The notes under the pieces are model-generated. The model had not been told where the DNA came from. It saw nothing but the letters and a program-made list of their open reading frames with translations, and searched no databases. A stretch of 48,310 nt of DNA from NCBI GenBank assembly GCA_014379205.1, contig JACMME010000112.1, positions 1-48,310 on the forward strand. Reading direction: 5' to 3'. Positions 34,389 to 42,162 of this stretch are shown piece after piece. Both the position numbers and the translations under genes were made by a program. Source of the stretch: Gemmatimonadaceae bacterium. Lineage in GTDB: Bacteria; Gemmatimonadota; Gemmatimonadetes; Gemmatimonadales; Gemmatimonadaceae. How positions within the stretch are numbered: position 1 is the stretch's first letter; every line of letters starts with the position of its first letter.

Positions 34389-35114
34389 CTACTCCCCGCT
34401 GTCGACTCCGAATTCTTCCGCCACAACTCTGGGATTCAGCGTCCCGGTATAAAGCGCCATGCCGACGATCGCACCCGCAATGCCGGTATCGGCGAGAGAA
34501 CGCAGCTCGCTCATCGTGGATATTCCGCCACTCGCAAGCACAGGGTGATCGCTGGCTCTCGCGACGTCCTCCATGAGCGGCAGATCCGTACCGGCGAGTT
34601 GCCCGTCCCGATGCACCGCCGTCACCATGATACTGGCCAGAGGCAGGTCGTTAAGCTCTTCAATCACGTCCGTGATATGGCGTGTGAGCGTGCGCTGCCA
34701 ACCTCGGGACAAAACGTTCCGGTCACGCACATCGGCGGCGACGATGAGTCGACCGCCCCATGAAGCGGCGACATAGGCAAGCCAGTCGGGGTTTTCAAGA
34801 GCGCGGGTCCCTACCACGACGTTGCGGGCACCGTCGGCTAGAAGACGCTCAATGGTATCAGCGTCCCGAACTCCTCCCCCGACCTGCACTGGCAAGCTGG
34901 CGTCCCGGATGATGTCGCGCACGATCTCGTCGTTGTTTCCACGTTCCGTGGCGGCATCCAGATCAACCAGATGGAGAAGGTTGAAGCCAAGCTGTGCCCA
35001 TCCCTTTGCCACACCCACGGGGTTTGGCATCCGGATGCGTTCGCGGTCATACTCGCCGCTTTCGAGTTGTACGCAGGCGCCTTCTCGCAGGTCCAGCGCG
35101 GGGATGACGATCAT
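34389..35114 (-). CDS. hisA: Phosphoribosylformimino-AICAR ribotide isomerase
   Basis: The canonical N-terminus MIVIPALDLREGACVQL begins at ATG 35114. The (beta/alpha)8 barrel shows VDLDAATERG, VQVGGGVRDADT, the catalytic-Asp segment AADVRDRN, and the phosphate-binding ends VLASGGIS and GAIVGMALY. It converts ProFAR to PRFAR in histidine synthesis. No other his genes are in the window. The ATG is directly preceded by twelve heptamer units (35115-35198), so no Shine-Dalgarno sequence is present. The frame stays open through the repeats to 35732, but that extension is repeat-encoded and overlaps the divergent cupredoxin gene. Confidence 0.93.
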   Translation of the reverse strand: MIVIPALDLREGACVQLESGEYDRERIRMPNPVGVAKGWAQLGFNLLHLVDLDAATERGNNDEIVRDIIRDASLPVQVGGGVRDADTIERLLADGARNVVVGTRALENPDWLAYVAASWGGRLIVAADVRDRNVLSRGWQRTLTRHITDVIEELNDLPLASIMVTAVHRDGQLAGTDLPLMEDVARASDHPVLASGGISTMSELRSLADTGIAGAIVGMALYTGTLNPRVVAEEFGVDSGE

Positions 35115-35198
35115 GGATTGCGGATTGTGGATTGCGGATTGCGGATTGCGGATTGCGGATTGCGGATTGCGGATTGCGGATTGCGGATTGCGGATTGC
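35115..35198. repeat. Heptamer repeat locus E: 12 units of GGATTGC abutting hisA
   Basis: Exactly twelve 7-bp units occupy 84 bp; eleven are GGATTGC and one is GGATTGT. On the hisA sense strand the units read GCAATCC and end one base before the ATG. The same heptamer occurs at locus A (14304-14345). There is no inverted partner here. Copy-number change would move any upstream promoter or ribosome entry site by 7 bp per unit. Confidence 0.95.
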
Positions 35199-35303
35199 GA
35201 AAGTAGAGACACCAAGCGGAGGGCGAAAGGGCGGAAACGGAGGGCGGGAGGTGCTGGGGTTGGAGGGAGGTTGGCAGAATAACCCTTCCATTGTCCCTCC
35301 CTT

Positions 35304-35317
35304 GTGAATAAATTCAC
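35304..35317. promoter_or_regulatory. Small dyad between hisA and the cupredoxin gene
   Basis: GTGAAT and ATTCAC form 6-bp arms around AA in an AT-rich pocket of the divergent intergenic region. It could be an operator for either gene. No matching known operator was recognised. Confidence 0.35.
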
Positions 35318-35385
35318 TTGTCTGGTGGGATCGCGAAATGGACAGTTCGAATCGAAACTCAGGACGGCCTGGAGGCCTCTCAACA

Positions 35386-35904
35386 ATGCGGTTTAAGGCA
35401 CTGGCGCTCATGGCGAGCGTCCTCGTTCTCGGCGCGTGCGCCGGCGGCGACAAGATTGACTCGGATAGCACGGCGGCAATGGGAACCGACTCAGCGGCGA
35501 TGCCGGCAATGGCGGATACGATGGCTGGCGGCGCGACGATGCCTGCCACCGGCACAACGCATGAAGTGCAAATGGTACTGGAAGGCTCTTCGTACAAGTA
35601 CGTCCCCGCCGAACTCACAGTGAAAACGGGTGACCAGATCAAATTCATCAACGTCTCCGGCGGCCCGCACAACGTGGCATTCAAGGAGGCTGATGTGCCG
35701 GCTGCCGTCGTCGCCCAACTCGACGCCAACATGCCCGCAACCGTCGGCGCGATGCAGAAGATGGGAAAGATGAATGGCCCGCTCGTTACCGAGCCGAATG
35801 GGACTTATACGATTTCCTTCACTGGCATAGCGGCTGGGAAGTATCCCTACGTCTGCACACCGCACGAGGCGCTGGGTATGAAGGGGATTATCACGGTTCA
35901 GTAG
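35386..35904 (+). CDS. Cupredoxin (plastocyanin/azurin-like) lipoprotein
   Basis: ATG 35386 is preceded by GGAGG with 10-nt spacing. The signal peptide ends in lipobox VLGAC, followed by a Met/Ala/Asp-rich linker of about 35 residues. The cupredoxin domain has the type 1 copper ligands His95 (GGPHNVAF), Cys157 and His160 (YVCTPHEALGM) and Met165. It should be a membrane-anchored periplasmic electron carrier. The partner oxidase or reductase is not in the window. A clear terminator hairpin follows at 35929-35957. Confidence 0.93.
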   Translation: MRFKALALMASVLVLGACAGGDKIDSDSTAAMGTDSAAMPAMADTMAGGATMPATGTTHEVQMVLEGSSYKYVPAELTVKTGDQIKFINVSGGPHNVAFKEADVPAAVVAQLDANMPATVGAMQKMGKMNGPLVTEPNGTYTISFTGIAAGKYPYVCTPHEALGMKGIITVQ

Positions 35905-35928
35905 TCTCGCTGCTCACTGCTCACAAAC

Positions 35929-35957
35929 AAGGCGTCGGTGCCGTGCACCGGCGCCTT
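35929..35957 (+). terminator. Terminator-like hairpin after the cupredoxin gene
   Basis: Arms 35929-35941 and 35945-35957 pair over 13 bp with one G-T wobble around a CGT loop, 24 bp after the stop codon. The sequence after it (CCTGTATCTTG) is only mildly T-rich. The loop and architecture match the hairpin at 4941-4971. Confidence 0.75.
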
Positions 35958-35972
35958 CCTGTATCTTGAATA

Positions 35973-36218
35973 ATGCAGTTCTGGCTCGGAAGCTTTGTAT
36001 TTGTCGCCGGCGCCGTGCTCTGGTACGTCAGCCGGCGTGAGGCTGTTATCGTCCCTCCCTGGATGCCACGGCTCGGGATAGCGGTTACCTCACTGGGGCT
36101 CAGTACCCTGGCCGCGACGCAGCCGACGGTCGCGTGGAAGATTTCCTCGATCTGCTTCAGCCTGGTTGCGATAATTCTGCTGATTTCCGTCATCAAGGAA
36201 AATCTGCGGCGGCGGTAG
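35973..36218 (+). CDS. Small membrane protein
   Basis: The 81-residue product starts with a hydrophobic helix (FWLGSFVFVAGAVLWYV), then a basic turn (SRREAV), a second hydrophobic region, a third (ISSICFSLVAIILLISVI) and the basic tail KENLRRR. Three TM segments are likely. No family is recognised. It begins 16 bp after the preceding terminator-like hairpin and is followed by repeat locus F. Coding status is supported by the coherent membrane profile only. Confidence 0.55.
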   Translation: MQFWLGSFVFVAGAVLWYVSRREAVIVPPWMPRLGIAVTSLGLSTLAATQPTVAWKISSICFSLVAIILLISVIKENLRRR

Positions 36219-36235
36219 GTTGGGGCGATGGACCT

Positions 36236-36567
36236 GGGACCAAGAACCAGGAACCAGGAACCAGGAACCAGGAATTAGGGATCAGGAAGGCAGGGACCAG
36301 GAAATCAGGGAACAGTTCCGGTGGGCATCACCCTGAAAAGCGACGTTCTTCGCTGCGACGGCTATAGCGTCGGAGCGGCGGACGCTGTTCTCGTGAAACG
36401 CCTGGTAGGGATTCTAGTAAACCGCGCTCACGGACCTTCGACCTGAGTTCCAACGAGACTGTCCCTGGTTCCTGATCGTGCGCTGGTCCCTGGATCCTGA
36501 TTCCTGACCCCTGGATCCTGGTTCCTGGTCCCTGGTTCCTGGTTCCTGGTTCCTGGTCCCTGGTCCA
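36236..36567. repeat. Heptamer repeat locus F (GGAACCA/TGGTTCC) with inverted counterpart
   Basis: About seven forward units (GGGACCA, AGAACCA, three GGAACCA, GGAATTA, GGGATCA) occupy 36236-36284, with degenerate units to about 36310. The reverse array at 36484-36567 is exactly twelve heptamers (TGGTCCC, TGGATCC, TGGTTCC and similar). A core of about 150 bp lies between. The heptamers match those at locus B. The last unit runs into ATG 36567, in frame with mutS but probably not its start. Confidence 0.9.
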
Positions 36568-36608
36568 TGTCCACCCTCGGGCCTCCTCCCAAGCCAGCAG
36601 ACAAATGC

Positions 36609-36637
36609 GCGACAATTCGCGCTGATTCTGCTATTAT
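36609..36637 (+). promoter_or_regulatory. Candidate mutS promoter
   Basis: GCGACA (36609-36614) and TATTAT (36632-36637) are 17 bp apart, a reasonable sigma70-type promoter. The predicted transcription start, about 7 nt after the -10 box, falls on or just before ATG 36645, so a leaderless mutS mRNA is possible. Inferred from spacing only. Confidence 0.45.
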
Positions 36638-36644
36638 CTCTCCT

Positions 36645-39317
36645 ATGCCACTCATACCCTCGGGGCTGCCGTTACTCGCTGAGCTTTCCCCAGCGTTTGC
36701 TATCCCCGATGCGCCTTCCAATAGTGTCACCACCCCAGTCATGCAGCAGTACCGCGACATCAAGTCGCGGCATCAGGATGCCATTCTGCTCTTTCGAATG
36801 GGCGACTTCTACGAAACGTTCTTCGACGACGCGATACTTGCCTCGAAGGTCCTTGGAATCACGCTCACTTCGCGCAACAACGGTGGTGCCGCCGAGGTAC
36901 CGCTAGCTGGCGTTCCTGCGAAAGCGGTTGGTGAGTATATGAGGCGGTTGGTGCAGAAGGGATATCGCGTCGCGATCTGCGAGCAGATGGAGGATCCCAG
37001 GCTCGCAAAAGGTATCGTGCGGCGCGAGGTGGTCGAGACGCTCACGCCTGGGGCGGTGTTCTCCGACGACATGCTGGATCAGGCGCGGAACAACTTCATC
37101 TGCGCACTTGACTTCGCGCGTGATGCCGCGGGGATCCTGCGGGTGGGGGTCGCGGCGGCCGATCTCTCGACTGGAGAGTTTCGTCTCGCGATTACCTCGG
37201 AGGGGGATCTGGACGCGGTGCTCGCGCGTTTTTCTCCCAGTGAGATACTTGTGCGCAAGGATGCACCCGCTGCACGAATTGCGTGCGCGGCGCGCGGCGA
37301 CGAAAACGCAATCGTGACGGAGCGGGACGCGTGGGAATTCGATGTGCGTCTCGGGCAGGAGACCCTGGCAAAGCAGTTCGGCGTCGCCGACCTTGCCGGT
37401 TTTGGTGTGAACGAGGGCGACAGCGTGTCGCTTGGAGCCGCGGGCGCGCTCCTGCATTATCTCCGCGAGCTGCAACCCTCTGGGCTGCCCCATCTTGCGC
37501 CACCGGTGGTTGAGCGCCCTGGTCACGCGATGCCTCTGGACGAGATGACGCGCCGAAACCTGGAGCTGACAGAATCGCTTCGTGGGGGCGACACGGCAGG
37601 CACTCTCCTGAGCGTGCTCGACCGCACAGTCACTCCCATGGGCGCGCGGCTGCTCCGGCAATGGATTTTGATGCCGCTCGTGACGCGCACGGCCATCGAG
37701 GACCGGCTGGACGCGGTTGCCGCGCTAGCGGGGGATGCCATTGCGCGCGCAGCCCTGCGGACCTCTCTGGATGGAGTGCGCGATGTCGAGCGCTTGGCAA
37801 GCAAAGCCGCTGCGGGGCGCGCAACACCTCGCGAGCTCGGAGCGCTCGCCGAATCGCTGGCGCGCCTTCCCGCCGTTTGTCAGGCGGCGCAACGGGTCGC
37901 GGGCGCAGGTGCCATTGCCGGGGTGACGGCACGATGGGACGGCTGCGATGACCTTTGCGTCGCTTTACGGCGCTCTCTGGTTGACCGGCCTCCTGTCATG
38001 GTGGGGGATGAGCCTGTCATCCGCCCAGGGATAGACAGCCGTCTGGACGAGTCGCGCGCCCTGCGCGACGGAGGAAAGGACGGTATCGCCAGAATTCAGG
38101 CGGAGGAGCGCGCCCGCACGGGAATTCCTTCGCTCAAGGTCGGTTATAACAAGGTTTTCGGCTACTTCATCTCTGTGACCAACTCCAACCGGCACCTCGT
38201 GCCGGCGGAGTATCAGCGCCGGCAGACTTTGGCGGGTGAAGAGCGCTATGTGACACCGGAGCTCAAGGACTACGAGGAGCGCGTGCTTTCCGCGGCCGAG
38301 GAGATAGAAGCGCGTGAGCGTACGCTCTTCGAGGAGCTGCGCGCCCGTGCGGGCGCCGAAATAACCCGGCTTCAGTGCATAGCGGCAGCCATTGCGCAAC
38401 TCGATGTGCTGAGTTCATTGGCCGAAGTGTCGGAGCGGGAGGGGTACTCCCGCCCCGAGCTGGCCGACGACTCCAGTCTGGAGATCGTCGCGGGGCGGCA
38501 TCCGGTGGTTGAGCGCATGATGCCGCGCGAAAAGTTCATTCCGAACGATGTTACGCTGAATGACGCTACGCGCATGATCATCCTCACCGGTCCGAACATG
38601 GGAGGAAAGTCTACGATTCTGCGGCAGGTCGGCCTGATAGTGCTCATGGCGCAGATGGGCAGTTTCGTACCCGCTTCGCGCGCACGCGTTGGTATTTGTG
38701 ACCGGGTTTTCACGCGGGTTGGAGCGAGCGACAATCTTGTGCGCGGACAGTCCACCTTCATGGTCGAGATGACGGAGACGTCCGCAATCCTGAACACCGC
38801 GACTCGCCGCTCGCTGGTGCTGCTCGATGAGATCGGACGCGGAACAGCGACCTATGATGGCGTTTCCATTGCATGGGCGGTCAGTGAGCATCTGCATAAC
38901 ACAATCGCTTGCAAGACCATGTTCGCCACGCACTACCACGAGCTGACCCAGCTTGCTGACGAGCTTGATGCAGTGCGGAACTACAACGTTGCCGTACGGG
39001 AAACCGGTGACCGGATTCTTTTCCTTCACACCCTTCGCCCAGGCGGGGCAGATCGCTCCTACGGAATTGAAGTCGGCCGGCTGGCGGGGTTGCCAACTGG
39101 AGTACTCAAGCGGGCGCGAGGAGTGCTGAAGCTCCTCGAGGGGGGCCACTTGGTGCAGCTGCCGGGCACTGCGCGGCAGTCGCAGGATAGCCAGCTGGCA
39201 TTGTTCGGTGCAGCGCACCCTGTAGTCGCGAAGCTTGCGGAGTTGGACGTAAACAATCTTACGCCTATTCAGGCGCTCGAGACGCTTGCGCGACTGGTGG
39301 ATGACGCGAGGGGATAG
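36645..39317 (+). CDS. mutS: DNA mismatch repair protein
   Basis: ATG 36645 (MPLIPSGLPL) is preferred; ATG 36567 would encode part of the heptamer array. From 36645 the protein is 890 residues, normal for MutS. It has the mismatch-reading domain with LLFRMGDFYETFFDDA (the Phe-x-Glu motif lies nearby), connector and lever regions with GGKDGIARIQAEERARTGI and VGYNKVFGYFISVT. The ATPase has Walker A GPNMGGKST (from residue 649), Walker B LLDEIGRGTATYDG and FATHYHELTQL. It recognises mismatches and starts repair. No mutL is nearby. Confidence 0.95.
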   Translation: MPLIPSGLPLLAELSPAFAIPDAPSNSVTTPVMQQYRDIKSRHQDAILLFRMGDFYETFFDDAILASKVLGITLTSRNNGGAAEVPLAGVPAKAVGEYMRRLVQKGYRVAICEQMEDPRLAKGIVRREVVETLTPGAVFSDDMLDQARNNFICALDFARDAAGILRVGVAAADLSTGEFRLAITSEGDLDAVLARFSPSEILVRKDAPAARIACAARGDENAIVTERDAWEFDVRLGQETLAKQFGVADLAGFGVNEGDSVSLGAAGALLHYLRELQPSGLPHLAPPVVERPGHAMPLDEMTRRNLELTESLRGGDTAGTLLSVLDRTVTPMGARLLRQWILMPLVTRTAIEDRLDAVAALAGDAIARAALRTSLDGVRDVERLASKAAAGRATPRELGALAESLARLPAVCQAAQRVAGAGAIAGVTARWDGCDDLCVALRRSLVDRPPVMVGDEPVIRPGIDSRLDESRALRDGGKDGIARIQAEERARTGIPSLKVGYNKVFGYFISVTNSNRHLVPAEYQRRQTLAGEERYVTPELKDYEERVLSAAEEIEARERTLFEELRARAGAEITRLQCIAAAIAQLDVLSSLAEVSEREGYSRPELADDSSLEIVAGRHPVVERMMPREKFIPNDVTLNDATRMIILTGPNMGGKSTILRQVGLIVLMAQMGSFVPASRARVGICDRVFTRVGASDNLVRGQSTFMVEMTETSAILNTATRRSLVLLDEIGRGTATYDGVSIAWAVSEHLHNTIACKTMFATHYHELTQLADELDAVRNYNVAVRETGDRILFLHTLRPGGADRSYGIEVGRLAGLPTGVLKRARGVLKLLEGGHLVQLPGTARQSQDSQLALFGAAHPVVAKLAELDVNNLTPIQALETLARLVDDARG

Positions 39318-39496
39318 GTCAGGACCGCGGACCATGGGATTGGAACCGGAAACCAGTCACGCTTCGCCCTCCGGAATGTCTGCGGAGTCACCTTGAACGG
39401 ATTAATCGAATAACGGGACGCCTTTAGTCATCCGTCGTTCGTCGCTGCGCTGGCATTCCACGATTACCCTGAACGCAGCCACACTGGAGACAATCG

Positions 39497-40759
39497 ATGC
39501 AACGTCGTGACTTTGTTTCGGCCTTGGGCTCCGCCTCTGGTTCGGTGGCGTTGGGCGGTGCTTTCCCCACCGCCGCTGGCGCTGCGGAATTCGGTATCCC
39601 GGCCGCTTCGAAAACAGTTCCCAAGACCAACATCGAGATCCGGACCAGCTACCCTGCGATTCCACCGTTAGGCAAGGACGTGTTCGAGCAACGCCTCGAG
39701 CAAGCCCGCAAGCTAACGAAGGATGCCGGGGCCACCGTGCTTGTGGCGACAAGCGGCTCGACCAATTTCACGTATCTCGTGGGCTCGGGCTTTGGACGCA
39801 GCGAGCGACTCATCGCGCTGGTGCTGCCGCTAAACGGCGAGGCAGTGCTTGTATCTCCCTCCTTTGAAGCGGAGCGGGTGCGCCGCGGAGCAAGGATCGG
39901 CGCAGTCAGAGGGTGGGAAGAACATGAAAGCCCGTACACGCTTGTGCGCGAAATATTGGGCACGGCAGCCACGCGAGCCGTGATACTAGTCGAGCCGAAA
40001 ACGGAATATTGGACTGCGATGCGAATGGTAGCCGCCCTTCCCAACGCGCGACTGATCGACGGCTCCGCGGTTTTTGAGCGAATGCGTCTTGTAAAGTCAG
40101 CTGACGAGATCGTTCGAATGAAAAGGGCAATCGAGATTACCGAGGATGCGATTGCCGCATCGCACGACCAGCTGCAGACCGGGATGCGCGACTCCGACAT
40201 TGCGGCACTGGTCTCGCGCGAGCACGCTCTGCGCGGAGTGAGCGGGGGCGCGCTCGTCCAACTTGGAGCGCAGTCCGCGCTGCCGCACGGTGGTACTATC
40301 GACGCAACTTTAAAGGAGGGAATGGTCGTTCTAATGGATGGAGGGTGCGGTTTTCAAGGTTACGCATCGGATATTACTCGCACGCGCTGGTTCGGCGATT
40401 CGCCGCCAGCCAGGTTTCGCGAAGTGTACAATCTGGTGCACGACGCGCAGACAGCTGCGATCGAGAAAGTGAAGCCGGGAGTGCCGGCTCAGGAGATCGA
40501 CCGCGCTGCACGGGCCGTCATCACCAAAGGTGGCTTCGGACAGTATTTCACCCACCGCGTAGGGCACGGGATGGGGATGGACGGGCACGAGGAGACGTAC
40601 ATGGTGGAAGGCAACACGCGTGCGCTGGAGCCAGGGTTCGTTTTCTCGGTGGAGCCGGGGATTTACATGCTTGGCGAGTTCGGGGTGCGCCACGAAGACG
40701 ACGTGGTGTGCTCGGAGAGCGGCGCGGAAATAATGTCGAGGCGGGCGCCAAAGATTTGA
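39497..40759 (+). CDS. M24 family Xaa-Pro aminopeptidase-like protein with Tat signal
   Basis: The N-terminus MQRRDFVSALGSASGSVALG has a twin-arginine motif and a hydrophobic region, so export by Tat is predicted. The creatinase-like N-domain spans about 50-180. The pita-bread catalytic domain has metal ligands in MDGGCGFQGYASDITRT (two Asp), HRVGHGMGMDGH (His), FSVEPGIYM (Glu) and RHEDDVV (Glu). Role: dinuclear-metal peptidase removing N-terminal residues next to proline, probably in the periplasm. The start lies within a 179-bp intergenic stretch with no other visible feature. Confidence 0.92.
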   Translation: MQRRDFVSALGSASGSVALGGAFPTAAGAAEFGIPAASKTVPKTNIEIRTSYPAIPPLGKDVFEQRLEQARKLTKDAGATVLVATSGSTNFTYLVGSGFGRSERLIALVLPLNGEAVLVSPSFEAERVRRGARIGAVRGWEEHESPYTLVREILGTAATRAVILVEPKTEYWTAMRMVAALPNARLIDGSAVFERMRLVKSADEIVRMKRAIEITEDAIAASHDQLQTGMRDSDIAALVSREHALRGVSGGALVQLGAQSALPHGGTIDATLKEGMVVLMDGGCGFQGYASDITRTRWFGDSPPARFREVYNLVHDAQTAAIEKVKPGVPAQEIDRAARAVITKGGFGQYFTHRVGHGMGMDGHEETYMVEGNTRALEPGFVFSVEPGIYMLGEFGVRHEDDVVCSESGAEIMSRRAPKI

Positions 40760-40882
40760 ATGGCGGCGGGTGAGCCAGTGATCAGTCTTGATGATTGGAG
40801 TTCGGTGTTGCAGGCCCGGACGCGTATTCGCATCGCCTTCCACCGTGATCATTAGTAAACGACCCCTTTCGCACGAACCGAC

Positions 40883-42016
40883 TTGGCCTCCCCCGATGTA
40901 ATAATTGCCGGTCTCGGCGCGATGGGCTCCGCCGCCGCCTACCAGCTCGTTCGCCGCGGCGTCAGAGTGCTCGGTATCGACCGCTATTCGCCGCCTCACG
41001 TCTTTGGCTCGACCCACGGCAAAACTCGCATTATCAGGGAAGCATACTTCGAGCATCCCGCTTACGTCCCGCTGGTCCGGCGGGCTTATGAGTTATGGCA
41101 GGAGCTCGAGAAAGCTTCGGGACAGGAGCTGTTTCTCCAGACTGGGGGCCTAATGGTTGGTCCTCCCGAAGGGATGCTCGTCGCAGGCGCGCGCCAAAGC
41201 GCGATCAGTCATTCCCTTCCGTATGAGGAGCTCTCAACCGAAGAAGTAAGGAGCCGCTTTCCGGTTCTCCATCCCGAGGAAGGCATGATCGCGCTTCTGG
41301 AGCCGCGGGCAGGAATCCTGTACCCCGAACTGTGTGTCGAGACCAACCTCGCGCTGGCTGGCGCTCTCGGCGCTGATCTGCAGTACGGCGAGCGCGTAGT
41401 GTCATGGCAGTGTGGGAACGGCGCGGTCCAAGTAACGACCGATCGCGGACGCCATGACGCTTCACATCTCGTTCTCGCTGCCGGTCCCTGGCTGAGCGAG
41501 CTGGCGGATTTTCCGCTCCCGCTGACCGTCGAGCGGCAGCTGTTCCACTGGTTCAAGCCGTCGGAGCGTCACGGTCTTTTCCATCCTGACAAATGTCCCA
41601 TCGCGCTCTGGGAATACAAGCCGGATAGCATCTTTGCGACGTTCCCGGATCTTGGTAACGGGGTCAAAGCAGGCATTCACCACGACGGCGAAATCACTAC
41701 CCCCGATGCTGTCCGGCGCGACGTTAGCCACGAGGACGACCAAGCAATGCGCGCGCAGATGCGCCGTTTCGTGCCCGCGGCCTGCGATCGTATTCTGGAC
41801 TCCCGCGTTTGCCTGTACACCAACACCCCCGATCACCACTTCATAATCGACAGACACCCCGAACATCGGGAAGTCATCATTGCGAGTCCCTGCTCCGGAC
41901 ATGGATTCAAATTCTCGAGCGCGATCGGCGAAGTGCTGGCGGACCTCGTGGTGGCTGGGGAGAGCAAAATGGACCTGACGCTCTTTGAAGCAGGGAGATT
42001 TGGGAAGCGTCAGTAG
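40883..42016 (+). CDS. Sarcosine oxidase / N-methyltryptophan oxidase-like flavoenzyme
   Basis: The 377-residue protein begins with a TTG codon. It has the FAD-binding motif VIIAGLGAMGSAAAYQLVRRG, then IDRYSPPHVFGSTHGKTRIIRE, the DAO-fold body, and SPCSGHGFKFSSAIGEVLADL near the end. The Cys in this last motif is the covalent FAD attachment site in monomeric sarcosine oxidase. The family oxidises N-methylated amino acids to formaldehyde, amine and peroxide. No ATG is usable upstream, so TTG is accepted; the Shine-Dalgarno sequence is weak. Confidence 0.92.
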   Translation: MASPDVIIAGLGAMGSAAAYQLVRRGVRVLGIDRYSPPHVFGSTHGKTRIIREAYFEHPAYVPLVRRAYELWQELEKASGQELFLQTGGLMVGPPEGMLVAGARQSAISHSLPYEELSTEEVRSRFPVLHPEEGMIALLEPRAGILYPELCVETNLALAGALGADLQYGERVVSWQCGNGAVQVTTDRGRHDASHLVLAAGPWLSELADFPLPLTVERQLFHWFKPSERHGLFHPDKCPIALWEYKPDSIFATFPDLGNGVKAGIHHDGEITTPDAVRRDVSHEDDQAMRAQMRRFVPAACDRILDSRVCLYTNTPDHHFIIDRHPEHREVIIASPCSGHGFKFSSAIGEVLADLVVAGESKMDLTLFEAGRFGKRQ

Positions 42017-42162
42017 TGCTTTGCACACCTTTCTCTATCCTGACCTTTCTTGGACATGGATCAGGAAATCCGGTGAACAAATCCGTAATACCTTGTTGTC
42101 TGGTATTTGCACCTCGCCCTTCGCTGTCGCCGCCTGGTCCGCAATCCGTATCCGGAGACTCC

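Noticed and set aside
35115-35198. Possible CRISPR array
   Set aside because: Units are 7 bp, directly contiguous and without spacers; no cas genes are present.
34389-35732. A 447-codon open frame covering hisA and its upstream region
   Set aside because: Only the part from 35114 is HisA; the extension is encoded by heptamer repeats and overlaps the divergent cupredoxin gene.
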